From DAIQRJ01 sp963708795 (GTDB lineage Bacteria > Actinomycetota > Actinomycetes > Propionibacteriales > DAIQRJ01), in the NCBI GenBank assembly GCA_963708795.1, contig CAVPUH010000008.1, positions 1-64,000 on the forward strand: DNA of 64,000 bases, read 5' to 3'. A program made the translations under genes and the position numbers. Shown here in pieces: positions 8,784-17,131 of this stretch (position 1 is its first letter; the number at the start of each line of letters is the position of its first letter). The notes below the pieces were generated by a model. The model saw nothing but the letters and a program-made list of their open reading frames with translations. It searched no databases and had not been told where the DNA came from.

Positions 8784-9464
8784 TCAGTCCAGCGCGTTCG
8801 CCGCGAGCAGTTCCTCGCGGAATCTCCAGGGCGCGTTCGCCGGCCGCAGGTCCTTCCATCCGCCCAGCCGTGCCGTCGAGGCGGCGAGCACGCCCATCAC
8901 CATCACGGGGTTGTGCAGCCGACCGGCGAGCACGCCGGCGACGAGGTCGTCGAGCGGCACCCAGGACACGTTCATGTGCAGCTCTTCGCCGTGCCCGACG
9001 TACCGCTCGGGCTCGGGGACGGCGGATACGCCGCGAGCGAGGTAGACCCGGATGCCCTCCGAGGTCATGCCGGGCGAGCTGGCGATGTCCACCAGCACGT
9101 GCCACGTGTCGGCCCGGACGGCGCCCTCTTCGAACAACTCCCGGGCAGCCGCATCCCGGTAGTCCTCGTCGGCGACATCGAGCAGTCCCGCGACCGGCTC
9201 GATCAGGCGATGCCCGACGGGATGGCGGTACTGGTCGACGACGAGGACGCGATCCGCGTCGTCGAGGCAGATCACGCCGACGGCACCCGGGTGCACGATG
9301 ACGTCGCGCCGCAGCGACTCCCCCGACGGCGAGATCACGTCGTCGGTACGCACCGACGTGACCCGGCCGGAGTCCCACACGACCTCCCGGGACGTCACCG
9401 GCCAGCGCTCGGGGACATCGACCGGGATATCGACCGGAGCTCCGGTCTCGATCGTCGAGGTCAC
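8784..9464 (-). CDS. Nudix hydrolase, ADP-ribose pyrophosphatase type
   Basis: Predicted to cleave ADP-ribose or a related NDP-sugar. The 226-residue protein carries a Nudix box at GLLDVADEDYRDAAARELFE followed by EGAV. The spacing fits E-x7-RE-U-x-EE, but the last Gly is replaced by Ala. The segment AGLLDV matches the actinobacterial ADP-ribose pyrophosphatase that sits next to pyrG in M. tuberculosis (Rv1700). It starts at GTG 9464 in a GTGA overlap with the pyrG stop and is thus coupled to CTP synthase. Substrate preference is inferred from family and synteny only. Confidence 0.82.
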   Translation of the reverse strand: MTSTIETGAPVDIPVDVPERWPVTSREVVWDSGRVTSVRTDDVISPSGESLRRDVIVHPGAVGVICLDDADRVLVVDQYRHPVGHRLIEPVAGLLDVADEDYRDAAARELFEEGAVRADTWHVLVDIASSPGMTSEGIRVYLARGVSAVPEPERYVGHGEELHMNVSWVPLDDLVAGVLAGRLHNPVMVMGVLAASTARLGGWKDLRPANAPWRFREELLAANALD

Positions 9465-11179
9465 GAGGAGACGCCCGCCGGAAGGACCGCGCCATCCAGG
9501 TTCAACGACTTCGCGTCGACGTCGGGATCCTCGACCGGTAGCTGCAGTTCGAGCTGGCGATGGACGGCGGCACCGATCAGGCCGGCGAAGAGCGGGTGCG
9601 GGCGGGTGGGACGGGACTTGAGCTCCGGGTGGCCTTGCGTCGCGATGAAGTACGGGTGCTGGTCGACCGGCAGTTCGACGAACTCGACGAGCAAGCCGTC
9701 GGGGCTCGTCCCGCTGATCCGCAGACCGGCGGCCTCCAGGGCCCCGCGGTAGCTGTTGTTCACCTCGTACCGGTGCCGGTGCCGCTCGGAGACGTGGGTC
9801 GTCCCGTACAGCGAGGCCGCCAGGCTGCCCTCGGCGAGCACCGCCGGGTACGCGCCGAGCCGCATCGTGCCGCCGAGGTCACCGGCGCCGGCGACGATCT
9901 CCCGCTGCTCCTCCATGGTCGCGATGACGGGGTTCGCCGAGGCCGGCGTGAACTCCGACGAGTCGGCGTCGGCGAGGCCGAGCTCGGTCCGGGCGAACTC
10001 GATCACCATGCACTGCAGGCCGAGGCAGAGGCCGAGCGCCGGGATGCCGTTGGCCCGGGCGTAGGTGAGGGCGGCCAGCTTGCCTTCGAGGCCCCGGATC
10101 CCGAACCCACCGGGCACGCAGATCGCGTCGACCTCCCGTAGCACGCGGGCCGCGTCGGCGGGGGCGGCGATCGAGTCGCTGGCCACCCACTGGATGTTGA
10201 CCTTCGCGCTGTGGGCGAACCCGCCGGCGCGCAGTGCCTCGGTGACCGACAGGTACGCGTCGGGAAGGTCGACGTACTTGCCGACCAGCGCGACGGTCAC
10301 GTCGTTCTCGGGGTGGTGAACCCGGTCCAGCAGTCTGTTCCAGCTCGTCCAGTCGACGTCACGGAAGGGCAGGTTGAGCCGCCGGACCACGTAGGCGTCG
10401 AGGCCCTCGCTGTGGAGCACCTTGGGGATGTCATAGATCGACGGCGCGTCGACGCAGTTGGCGACGGCGTCGGCGTCGACGTCGCACATCAGGGAGATCT
10501 TGCGCTTCACGTTCTCCGGGATCGGCCGGTCGGAGCGGACGACGAGCGCGTCCGGCGTGATGCCGACCTGGCGCAGCGCCGCCACCGAGTGCTGGGTCGG
10601 CTTCGTCTTCTGCTCCCCCGACGAGCCGAGGTACGGCACGAGCGAGACGTGCAGGAAGAACACGTTGTCGCGGCCCACGTCGTGGCGGACCTGGCGGGCG
10701 GCCTCGAGGAACGGCAGCGACTCGATGTCGCCGACGGTCCCGCCGATCTCGGTGATCACCACGTCGATGTCGTCGGTCGCCATCGAGCGGATGCGTTCCT
10801 TGATCTCGTTCGTGATGTGCGGAATCACCTGCACGGTGTCGCCGAGATACTCGCCGCGTCGCTCCCGGGCGATCACGCGCGAATAGACGAGGCCGGTCGT
10901 GACGTTGGCGTCGCCGGACAGATTGCGATCGAGGAACCGCTCGTAGTGACCGACGTCGAGGTCGGTCTCGGCGCCGTCCTCGGTGACGAAGACCTCGCCG
11001 TGCTGGAACGGGTTCATGGTGCCCGGATCGACGTTGAGGTACGGATCCAGCTTCTGCATCGTCACGCGGAGGCCGCGTGCGGTGAGCAGGTTCCCGAGGC
11101 TCGAGGCGGTGAGCCCCTTACCGATCGAGGAGGCAACGCCCCCCGTGACGAAGATGTGCTTTTTCGGCGCTCGCTCCAC
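9461..11179 (-). CDS. pyrG: CTP synthase
   Basis: Makes CTP from UTP using glutamine. The 572-residue protein has the synthetase domain first, with the P-loop GGVASSIGKG near the N-terminus and the UTP/ATP region (KLDPYLNVDPGTMNPFQHGE). A class I glutamine amidotransferase domain follows, with nucleophile Cys in GLCLGLQC and the His/Glu pair in GHPELKSRP. The GTG at 11179 gives the standard start (MERAPKKHIFVTGG). It lies 34 bp after the glycosyltransferase gene and is coupled to the Nudix gene. Confidence 0.97.
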   Translation of the reverse strand: MERAPKKHIFVTGGVASSIGKGLTASSLGNLLTARGLRVTMQKLDPYLNVDPGTMNPFQHGEVFVTEDGAETDLDVGHYERFLDRNLSGDANVTTGLVYSRVIARERRGEYLGDTVQVIPHITNEIKERIRSMATDDIDVVITEIGGTVGDIESLPFLEAARQVRHDVGRDNVFFLHVSLVPYLGSSGEQKTKPTQHSVAALRQVGITPDALVVRSDRPIPENVKRKISLMCDVDADAVANCVDAPSIYDIPKVLHSEGLDAYVVRRLNLPFRDVDWTSWNRLLDRVHHPENDVTVALVGKYVDLPDAYLSVTEALRAGGFAHSAKVNIQWVASDSIAAPADAARVLREVDAICVPGGFGIRGLEGKLAALTYARANGIPALGLCLGLQCMVIEFARTELGLADADSSEFTPASANPVIATMEEQREIVAGAGDLGGTMRLGAYPAVLAEGSLAASLYGTTHVSERHRHRYEVNNSYRGALEAAGLRISGTSPDGLLVEFVELPVDQHPYFIATQGHPELKSRPTRPHPLFAGLIGAAVHRQLELQLPVEDPDVDAKSLNLDGAVLPAGVSS

Positions 11180-11213
11180 GGGGTTTCAGAGTACCGGTGA
11201 AAGCCACGTCGTC

Positions 11214-12386
11214 CTACTCCTGTCCGTCGACCGCGGTCGTGTCGGAGTCGGCTGCCGGCGCGTCTGCGATCTCGCTCCCCTCCGGCGGCGGGCCGGCCAG
11301 CATGTCGGCGTAGCAGGCCCGAACGAAGGCAGCGGTCTGTCGCTCGTCGGGCCATCGCCTGGACTGCTCGGGGCCTGCTGCCCGCAACTGGGCTGCCAAC
11401 GACGGGTCCGTGAGCACCGACCGGATCCCGCTCGCCAGCGCGTCGGCGTCCCGGCTGGGAACGAGCACGGCGGCGTCGCCGACGAGCTCCGGCACTCCGC
11501 CCACGGCCGTGCCCACGAACGGCACGCCGGCGCGCAGGGCTTCCTGGGCCACCAGCGACCTGGCCTCCCAGTCGCTCGAGGACACGGCGACGTCCGCGGC
11601 AGCCAGGAGGTCGGCCACATCGTCGCGCTGGCCGAGCACCCGCACGGGGAGCCGGGACCGGTCGATGCGGGCACGCAGCTCGGCCTCGCCCGGGCCGCCG
11701 CCCGCGATGACCAGCGTGGGGGCGGGCCGTCCGTCGGCCGGCAGGTCGCCGAGCACGTTGTCCCAGGCGTCCAGGAGGAGGCCGAGGTTCTTCTGCGGCG
11801 CCAGCCGGGACACCGAGAGCACCATCGAGCCGTCGATCGCGAGGTCGGCCAGCACGTCGCCCCGGGAACGGGACGGCGCGGGGAGACCGGGCGCCGACAC
11901 CTCGCACACCCGGGCGTCGCGGGCGCCCAGCGCGACAGCGACGGCCAGGAGGTCTGCCGACGCCCCGAGCGTCAGCCGACTCCCGTGCGCGACGAGCCCG
12001 GCGATACCGCGACCGGCGATCCGACTGGCGGCAGGTTCGAGTGGCGGCAGGTTGTGCCACGTGGTGACGAGACGAGCCCGGGCCCGTCGCCGCAGGAGCG
12101 TCACCGCACGACTGCCGGCGTGGAAGCCGTGCGCGTGCACGATGTCCGCACCGTCCAGAAGCCCGCGCTGCCGCCACCACCGGCGGTCCACCGCCACCAT
12201 CCGCACGCCACGGTCCGCCAGCGCGCTGATGTCGCGACGGGCCAGCGTGCTCGTCGGCGCCCAGATCGCCAGTTGGTCAGACCCGCTCGCTCCGGTCGGT
12301 TCGGCGTCGGCCAGTGCTCGGGTGAGCGAGGCGACGTGCGTGCCGATCCCGCCGGTGCTGTCGCCGAGCACCATGACGATCTTCAC
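11214..12386 (-). CDS. GT4-type glycosyltransferase
   Basis: A 390-residue GT-B glycosyltransferase. The N-terminal half starts MKIVMVLGDSTGGIGTHV with the glycine loop of family 4. The C-terminal half has SVSRLAPQKNLGLLLDAW and the E-x7-E nucleotide-sugar motif in WEARSLVAQEAL. No membrane segment is visible, so it probably works at the inner face of the membrane. The GTG at 12386 overlaps the stop of the MurJ-like gene (GTGA). Together with the MurJ-like flippase and the MraY-like transferase upstream, it is likely to build a lipid-linked glycan. Sugar donor and acceptor are unknown. Confidence 0.85.
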   Translation of the reverse strand: MKIVMVLGDSTGGIGTHVASLTRALADAEPTGASGSDQLAIWAPTSTLARRDISALADRGVRMVAVDRRWWRQRGLLDGADIVHAHGFHAGSRAVTLLRRRARARLVTTWHNLPPLEPAASRIAGRGIAGLVAHGSRLTLGASADLLAVAVALGARDARVCEVSAPGLPAPSRSRGDVLADLAIDGSMVLSVSRLAPQKNLGLLLDAWDNVLGDLPADGRPAPTLVIAGGGPGEAELRARIDRSRLPVRVLGQRDDVADLLAAADVAVSSSDWEARSLVAQEALRAGVPFVGTAVGGVPELVGDAAVLVPSRDADALASGIRSVLTDPSLAAQLRAAGPEQSRRWPDERQTAAFVRACYADMLAGPPPEGSEIADAPAADSDTTAVDGQE

Positions 12387-14119
12387 GTCGCGTCCTCTCG
12401 TGTCGTCGGCGGCTCGGTGTCCGTCGGTGTCCGTCCGCGCCGGACGACGGCCAGCAGCCGCCGGGCGTCGGGCCGGTCGGCAGCGGCGACGATGACGGCG
12501 TACACCACGACCACGGCGATCGCCGTCACGACCGCGCTGACCGTTGGACCGGCCAGGCCGGAGGAGAGGGCCGGGATGGCGTGCACCAGGGCATCGGCGA
12601 CCTGGAGGCCCACCATTGCACCCCCGACGGCTCCCAGGACGCCGACAACCATCGGACGGACCAGTCCGGCCACCCCGGCCATGACCCGACGCGGACCGAA
12701 GCCGGTGACGGACACGGCGGTGATTCCGCCGATGGTGAGCCCGGCCGCCATGCCACCGGCGAGCGCCACGACCACGCGGTCCGGATCCACAGCGGCCGCC
12801 AGCCCGAACGCTGCGGCGACGGCGGACAGCCACCCGGCCGCGTTGGTCACGGCGATCAACCGGCTTCGTCGCTGCGCGGCCAGGAACCGCGTGCACAGCG
12901 TCAACACGCCGTATCCCCACAACCCTGGCGCCACCGCCAACAGGGCCGCCGCGAGAGCGGATCGCGCCGCCGCCTGGTCGGGACTGGTGAACATGGCCGA
13001 CACGGGGTGCGACGTCCCGGCGAGCAGCGCCGCGCCCGCGCCGGCGGCGAGAAGCGTCGTGCGGAGACTGGTGTCCACGAGCCGGCCCAGGGCCCGGGAC
13101 GCGGCCACATCGCCGACGCCGGCAACGCCCGGTGCCTGGTCGAGCTCGGACGACACCCGGGGGAACGCGCTGGTGGCGATGGGCGCCAGCAGCACCGCGA
13201 ACGGGACGGCGAACACCGCGAAGGTCCAGCTGAACAGGGTCACCGTGCCGCGACCGCCTTCGTGGTTGGCGATCCACGTCATCGCGAGAACGGCCACCTG
13301 CTGACTCGCGAGTCCGGCTATACCGGCCAGCGCGAGTCGGCGCGCGACCGGGCCGAGTCCGTCCGGGAACCGGAGCGTCGGCCGGACGCGTACGCGTTCG
13401 TGCCTCAGCACGGCGTGGAGGGGCACGAGCACGATCAGGGCGAGCACGAGCACGCCGAGCGTCGTGCCGCCGGCGAGGATCAGCAGTGCGGGCCTCGACA
13501 CCAGCGCGCTCGCGTCACCCGGGACGCGGTCGACTGCGCGGCCGTCGAGGACGGCGAACGCGAGGTAGGAGCCCATGACGACGACGGTGGACGCGAGCGG
13601 CGCGACGGCGGCCGCGACGAACCGGTGATAGGCGGCCAGCAGCGACGACGCCCAGACCGCCAGTCCGTACAGGAGGATCTGGGGGGCGAAGTAGACGAGC
13701 ATCGTGCGGGTCAGGCCGACGGTGTGGACCCCGCAGCCCGCGTGCCTGCGCATCATGACATCGGCGTACCAGGACGCCAGGACCGCGGCGAGCAGAGCGG
13801 CCGGCACCAGCAGGACGAGAACCCAGCCGAGCAGTGCGCCGGCGGTGCCCTGCAACGCCCGAGTGTCGCCGCGACGCACAGCCCCGGCCACGAGCGGCAC
13901 CATGGTGGCGGCGAGCATGCCGCCTGCGAGCAACTCGAAGACGACGTTCGGGAGCTGGTTCGCCGTCGTGTAGGCGTCGCCGAGACATCCGGAGCCGACC
14001 GTGCGGGCGAACACCAGCCATCGGGCGAACCCGGCCAGTCGCGAGAAGAGCGTGATGACGGCGATCACCGCCGCAGCGCCCAGCAACGAGCGGGTTCGGC
14101 CGTGGGCGATCCCGCTCAT
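12383..14119 (-). CDS. MurJ/MviN-like lipid flippase
   Basis: A 578-residue polytopic membrane protein of the MOP superfamily. It starts with a basic segment and SLLGAAAVIAVITLFSRLAG, the typical first helix of MurJ proteins, and shows about 14 hydrophobic segments. Such proteins flip undecaprenyl-linked precursors. It is preceded by an MraY-like transferase (ATGA overlap) and followed by a glycosyltransferase (GTGA overlap), so it may flip the lipid-linked product of that pair rather than lipid II itself. It is shorter than the mycobacterial MurJ with its kinase-like tail, and the essential murJ may be elsewhere. Confidence 0.8.
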   Translation of the reverse strand: MSGIAHGRTRSLLGAAAVIAVITLFSRLAGFARWLVFARTVGSGCLGDAYTTANQLPNVVFELLAGGMLAATMVPLVAGAVRRGDTRALQGTAGALLGWVLVLLVPAALLAAVLASWYADVMMRRHAGCGVHTVGLTRTMLVYFAPQILLYGLAVWASSLLAAYHRFVAAAVAPLASTVVVMGSYLAFAVLDGRAVDRVPGDASALVSRPALLILAGGTTLGVLVLALIVLVPLHAVLRHERVRVRPTLRFPDGLGPVARRLALAGIAGLASQQVAVLAMTWIANHEGGRGTVTLFSWTFAVFAVPFAVLLAPIATSAFPRVSSELDQAPGVAGVGDVAASRALGRLVDTSLRTTLLAAGAGAALLAGTSHPVSAMFTSPDQAAARSALAAALLAVAPGLWGYGVLTLCTRFLAAQRRSRLIAVTNAAGWLSAVAAAFGLAAAVDPDRVVVALAGGMAAGLTIGGITAVSVTGFGPRRVMAGVAGLVRPMVVGVLGAVGGAMVGLQVADALVHAIPALSSGLAGPTVSAVVTAIAVVVVYAVIVAAADRPDARRLLAVVRRGRTPTDTEPPTTREDAT

Positions 14120-14955
14120 GCCGGAGGTGACCTGCGCCCGGCCTGGTCGAGCCGGCGAAGCCAGGGCACCCGATCGATGACCGCCGAGAACGAGACGCGT
14201 TCACTGGCCAGGGTCAGGGCGGTGACGGCAGCGAGCCAGGCGATCCGCACCGGACGCGGTGCGACCTCGACGAACCCCATGGCGAGGGCGGCGCCGGCCG
14301 CGTTCGCTCCGCAGTCCCCGAGCATGGTCTCCCCCGCCAGGTCGTGCGACGCGATCGCACCGACCGCACCGAGAATCCCGCCGACGGGCGCTGCGGCGAG
14401 CACCGACGGGGTGCCGATCACGGCAGCCGCCTTGACGGCCCGTCCCGGTCGGAGGTCGAGCAGGTTGAGCAGGTTCGCGGTCCCGGCCACGACGGCGGCG
14501 TCGATGCCGACGTCGAGAATCCCGCGAGCAGTTCGGACGTCGGCACGCGGGGCCGCGGCAGCGGCGGCGAGTGCGGTGAGTCCGATCACGCCGACCTTGA
14601 CGGCCCCGGAGGTGACCTCACCCGAACGCAGCCCGGCCAGATGGCCGCGGAGGCCGCGGCGACCGGTCGTACCGACGAGGTCGTCGTAGAGCCCGACGGC
14701 GCCGACGATGCCGGTCACCGCGGCTTGTCGCGGCCGGCCGGCGGCGAAGGCGCCGACAACGGCACCGGTCACGACGGCCGGTCCGGCGAAGAGGCTCACC
14801 GGCGCGCCGGCGAAGTTGGTACGCCACCAGCGGCCAGACCTGTCGGCCCGAGCCGACATCACCCGGTAGGCCAGCGCGGACACGACGCCGCCGACGAGTG
14901 CCGAGCTCAGGGTGGCGTCCAGCGAGCCGGACGGCGCCGGACTGCGTGCCGTCAT
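14116..14955 (-). CDS. MraY/WecA-like polyprenyl-phosphate sugar-1-phosphate transferase homologue
   Basis: A 279-residue integral membrane protein with reduced versions of the glycosyltransferase-family-4 motifs of MraY/WecA. GLYDDLVGTT (Asp pair) lies near residue 90, NLLNLLDLRPGRA stands in place of NxxNxxDGxxG, and LGDCGANAAGA in place of GDxGxxxLG. The His-rich cytoplasmic loop of MraY is not seen, so activity is uncertain. It has about 8-9 hydrophobic segments. It is followed by the MurJ-like gene with an ATGA overlap and preceded by mctB after 19 bp. A role in starting a lipid-linked glycan is inferred from motifs and neighbours. Confidence 0.65.
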   Translation of the reverse strand: MTARSPAPSGSLDATLSSALVGGVVSALAYRVMSARADRSGRWWRTNFAGAPVSLFAGPAVVTGAVVGAFAAGRPRQAAVTGIVGAVGLYDDLVGTTGRRGLRGHLAGLRSGEVTSGAVKVGVIGLTALAAAAAAPRADVRTARGILDVGIDAAVVAGTANLLNLLDLRPGRAVKAAAVIGTPSVLAAAPVGGILGAVGAIASHDLAGETMLGDCGANAAGAALAMGFVEVAPRPVRIAWLAAVTALTLASERVSFSAVIDRVPWLRRLDQAGRRSPPA

Positions 14956-14974
14956 CGCGACCTCCGGCAGCCGG

Positions 14975-15916
14975 TCAGGGTGTCGTCATGTCGGGGGCCG
15001 CGGAATCTGTGCGACCGACCATCCCGTAGTGCCCGGTCTTGCCGTCGACCTGCTGGGAGAGCGCGAAGACGATCGACACCCGCCCCGCCGGCACCTGCAG
15101 CTGGTCGACTGTCGAGACCATCTTCTTGGCCTGGTCGTCGCCGCGGATCACCGCGACCGCGCCGTTGTCGACAGCCGATTCGGGCGGTCCCCCCATGACC
15201 GACCCGTCACAGCTCGCGTCGAGGCCGATCGCAAGCCCGAGGATGGCGTTCGGCTCCATGGCGTCGGTCGCGTCGGGCGCCGGTCCTGCGATGAAGATGA
15301 CCAGGGAGGCGCGCTCGAGCTTGTCGGGCGCCTTGACCAGACCCGCGTCCTTGAAGGCCGAGAGAATGGTCTGCGCGGTCGGGTCCGGACCCGGGGTCGG
15401 CCCCTTGCTCACGAGGGCACGAGCCAGGACGTAGCCGTCCCGCTCGTACCCGGTCGCGGTGGCGGGGATGTCGATGTCGGTGGCGCTGACCGAGGACACG
15501 CTCTGCGCGGCGACGCCGTCGACGAAGGCGGTCTGGGTCGGGTCGAAGAACTTCGGCTGCATCTCGACGGTGGCGGTCACGGTGCCGCCGGCCTCCCGGA
15601 CCAGAGTGGCCATGTCCTTGGTGTCGGCGCCGTCGGAGCCCGGGAGGGTCACGAGAACGACCTTGCGTGCCGCGAGCTTGTTCGCGACGAGTTGCGCGGA
15701 CACGGAGACGGTGAACTCGTCGCGGTACTTGCTCTCCGCCTGGTCGGTCAGCAGCTGCTTCTGCAGCGCGTCCTTGTCCTTCGACAGCTTCTCCGCGTTG
15801 ATCCGCAGCTGTTCGTCGGCCGTCCCCTTGAGCGGGCCGGCGCCCAGAGCGACACCGACCGCGAGCGCCAGGAAGATCGCGGCGATCGTCGTCAGGAACT
15901 GCTTGAAGTCGATCAC
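14975..15916 (-). CDS. mctB: MctB/SteB family membrane-anchored protein
   Basis: A 313-residue protein with one N-terminal membrane anchor (FLTTIAAIFLALAVGVALGAG, residues about 6-27), a short coiled-coil stretch (KLSKDKDALQKQL) and a soluble domain outside the membrane. In M. tuberculosis the family (Rv1698) is called a copper transporter. In Corynebacterium glutamicum the homologue SteB works with SteA in cytokinesis. The gene directly follows steA here with a GTGA overlap, which supports the SteAB cell-division pairing. The GTG at 15916 was chosen because the anchor starts right after it; longer in-frame starts lie inside steA. Confidence 0.85.
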   Translation of the reverse strand: MIDFKQFLTTIAAIFLALAVGVALGAGPLKGTADEQLRINAEKLSKDKDALQKQLLTDQAESKYRDEFTVSVSAQLVANKLAARKVVLVTLPGSDGADTKDMATLVREAGGTVTATVEMQPKFFDPTQTAFVDGVAAQSVSSVSATDIDIPATATGYERDGYVLARALVSKGPTPGPDPTAQTILSAFKDAGLVKAPDKLERASLVIFIAGPAPDATDAMEPNAILGLAIGLDASCDGSVMGGPPESAVDNGAVAVIRGDDQAKKMVSTVDQLQVPAGRVSIVFALSQQVDGKTGHYGMVGRTDSAAPDMTTP

Positions 15917-17094
15917 GTGAAAAGCCCTCGAACCCAGAAGATGAGATCCCGCCACTGCGACTGCAGGAACGTGAGCCACGCCTGGCCGGCCGGAGTGGAG
16001 GCCAGCGCGACCAGGAACGCGACGATGCCGACCAGGAGGACGACGACGACCTGGGTCGTCGAGATCCTGCTGCGGTACAGCCGGCTGACGCCCTTCGCGT
16101 CCACCAGCTTGCCTCCCACCCGCAACCGCGTGAGGAACGTGGACGCCATCCCCGCCCGGCCCTTGTCGAGGAACTCGACCAGGGCGGCATGGCTCCCGAC
16201 CGCGACGATGAGGTTCGCGCCCTTGGAGTCGGCCAGCAGCATCGCGACGTCTTCGCTGGTGCCGGTGGCCGGGAACGTCACGGCGTCCAGACCGAGGTTC
16301 GCGAGCCGGTCGGCACCCGGGGCGCGGCCGTCCCGGTAGGCGTGCACCACGAGTTCGGCGCCGCACCGCAGGGTGGCGTCGGAGACCGAGTCCATGTCGC
16401 CGACGATCAGGTCGGGCGTGTACCCGTCCTCGAGAAGAGCGTCGGCTCCGCCGTCGACACCGATCAGCACCGGCCGGTACTCGCGGATGTAGGGCTTGAG
16501 CGCGCGGAGGTCCTCGCGGTAGTTGTAACCGCGGACCACGATCAGGACGTGCTGGCCGTCGAGGTCGGTCGTGATGTCGGGGACGCCGACGCCATCGAGC
16601 AGGAGGTCCCGCTCCCGGCGCAGGTACTCCATCGTGTTCGCGGCGAACGCCTCGAGCTGCGTGGACAGGCCCGCTCGGGCCGACTCCATCGCCAGGCTGA
16701 TCGTCGTGGGGGTCTGCTCCACTCCCTCCGCGATGAGCTCGTCCTCGCGGTAGAGCGACTTGCCGTCCAGCCGGACGTACTCCCCCTCGTGGAGCCTGCG
16801 GAAGATATCGGGACCGACGGCGTCCACCAAGGGGATCCCCGCCTCGGCCAGGATCTCCGGGCCCAGGTTCGGGTATCGGCCCGAGATCGACGACGCCACG
16901 TTGACCACCCCGCCGACGTTGGCCGTGACCAGCGCCTCGGCGGAGACCCGGTCCAGGTCGACGTGGTCGATCACGGCGATCTCACCCGAGCGCAGCCGCT
17001 TCGTGAGGTTCTTCGTCCGATGGTCCAGCCGGACCACTCCGGACACACCGGGGTGGTCGTCGAGGTGGCGTCGACGGAGGCTGGAGAGTCGCAT
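15913..17094 (-). CDS. steA: Putative cytokinetic ring protein SteA
   Basis: A 393-residue protein with a thiamin-pyrophosphokinase-like fold in the middle (LIGVDGGADALLEDGYTPDLIVGDMDSV, shown here by its key GGAD and GDMDS motifs) and one C-terminal membrane segment (about residues 345-365, VVVVLLVGIVAFLVALA). In Corynebacterium glutamicum SteA acts with SteB in septal peptidoglycan cleavage through RipA. It is encoded between recN and mctB/steB, as in M. tuberculosis Rv1696-Rv1698. It starts at ATG 17094, 37 bp after the recN stop. Confidence 0.88.
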   Translation of the reverse strand: MRLSSLRRRHLDDHPGVSGVVRLDHRTKNLTKRLRSGEIAVIDHVDLDRVSAEALVTANVGGVVNVASSISGRYPNLGPEILAEAGIPLVDAVGPDIFRRLHEGEYVRLDGKSLYREDELIAEGVEQTPTTISLAMESARAGLSTQLEAFAANTMEYLRRERDLLLDGVGVPDITTDLDGQHVLIVVRGYNYREDLRALKPYIREYRPVLIGVDGGADALLEDGYTPDLIVGDMDSVSDATLRCGAELVVHAYRDGRAPGADRLANLGLDAVTFPATGTSEDVAMLLADSKGANLIVAVGSHAALVEFLDKGRAGMASTFLTRLRVGGKLVDAKGVSRLYRSRISTTQVVVVLLVGIVAFLVALASTPAGQAWLTFLQSQWRDLIFWVRGLFT

Positions 17095-17131
17095 GGCAGG
17101 CCTGATCCTGCCATGTCTGCGGGACTCGCCC

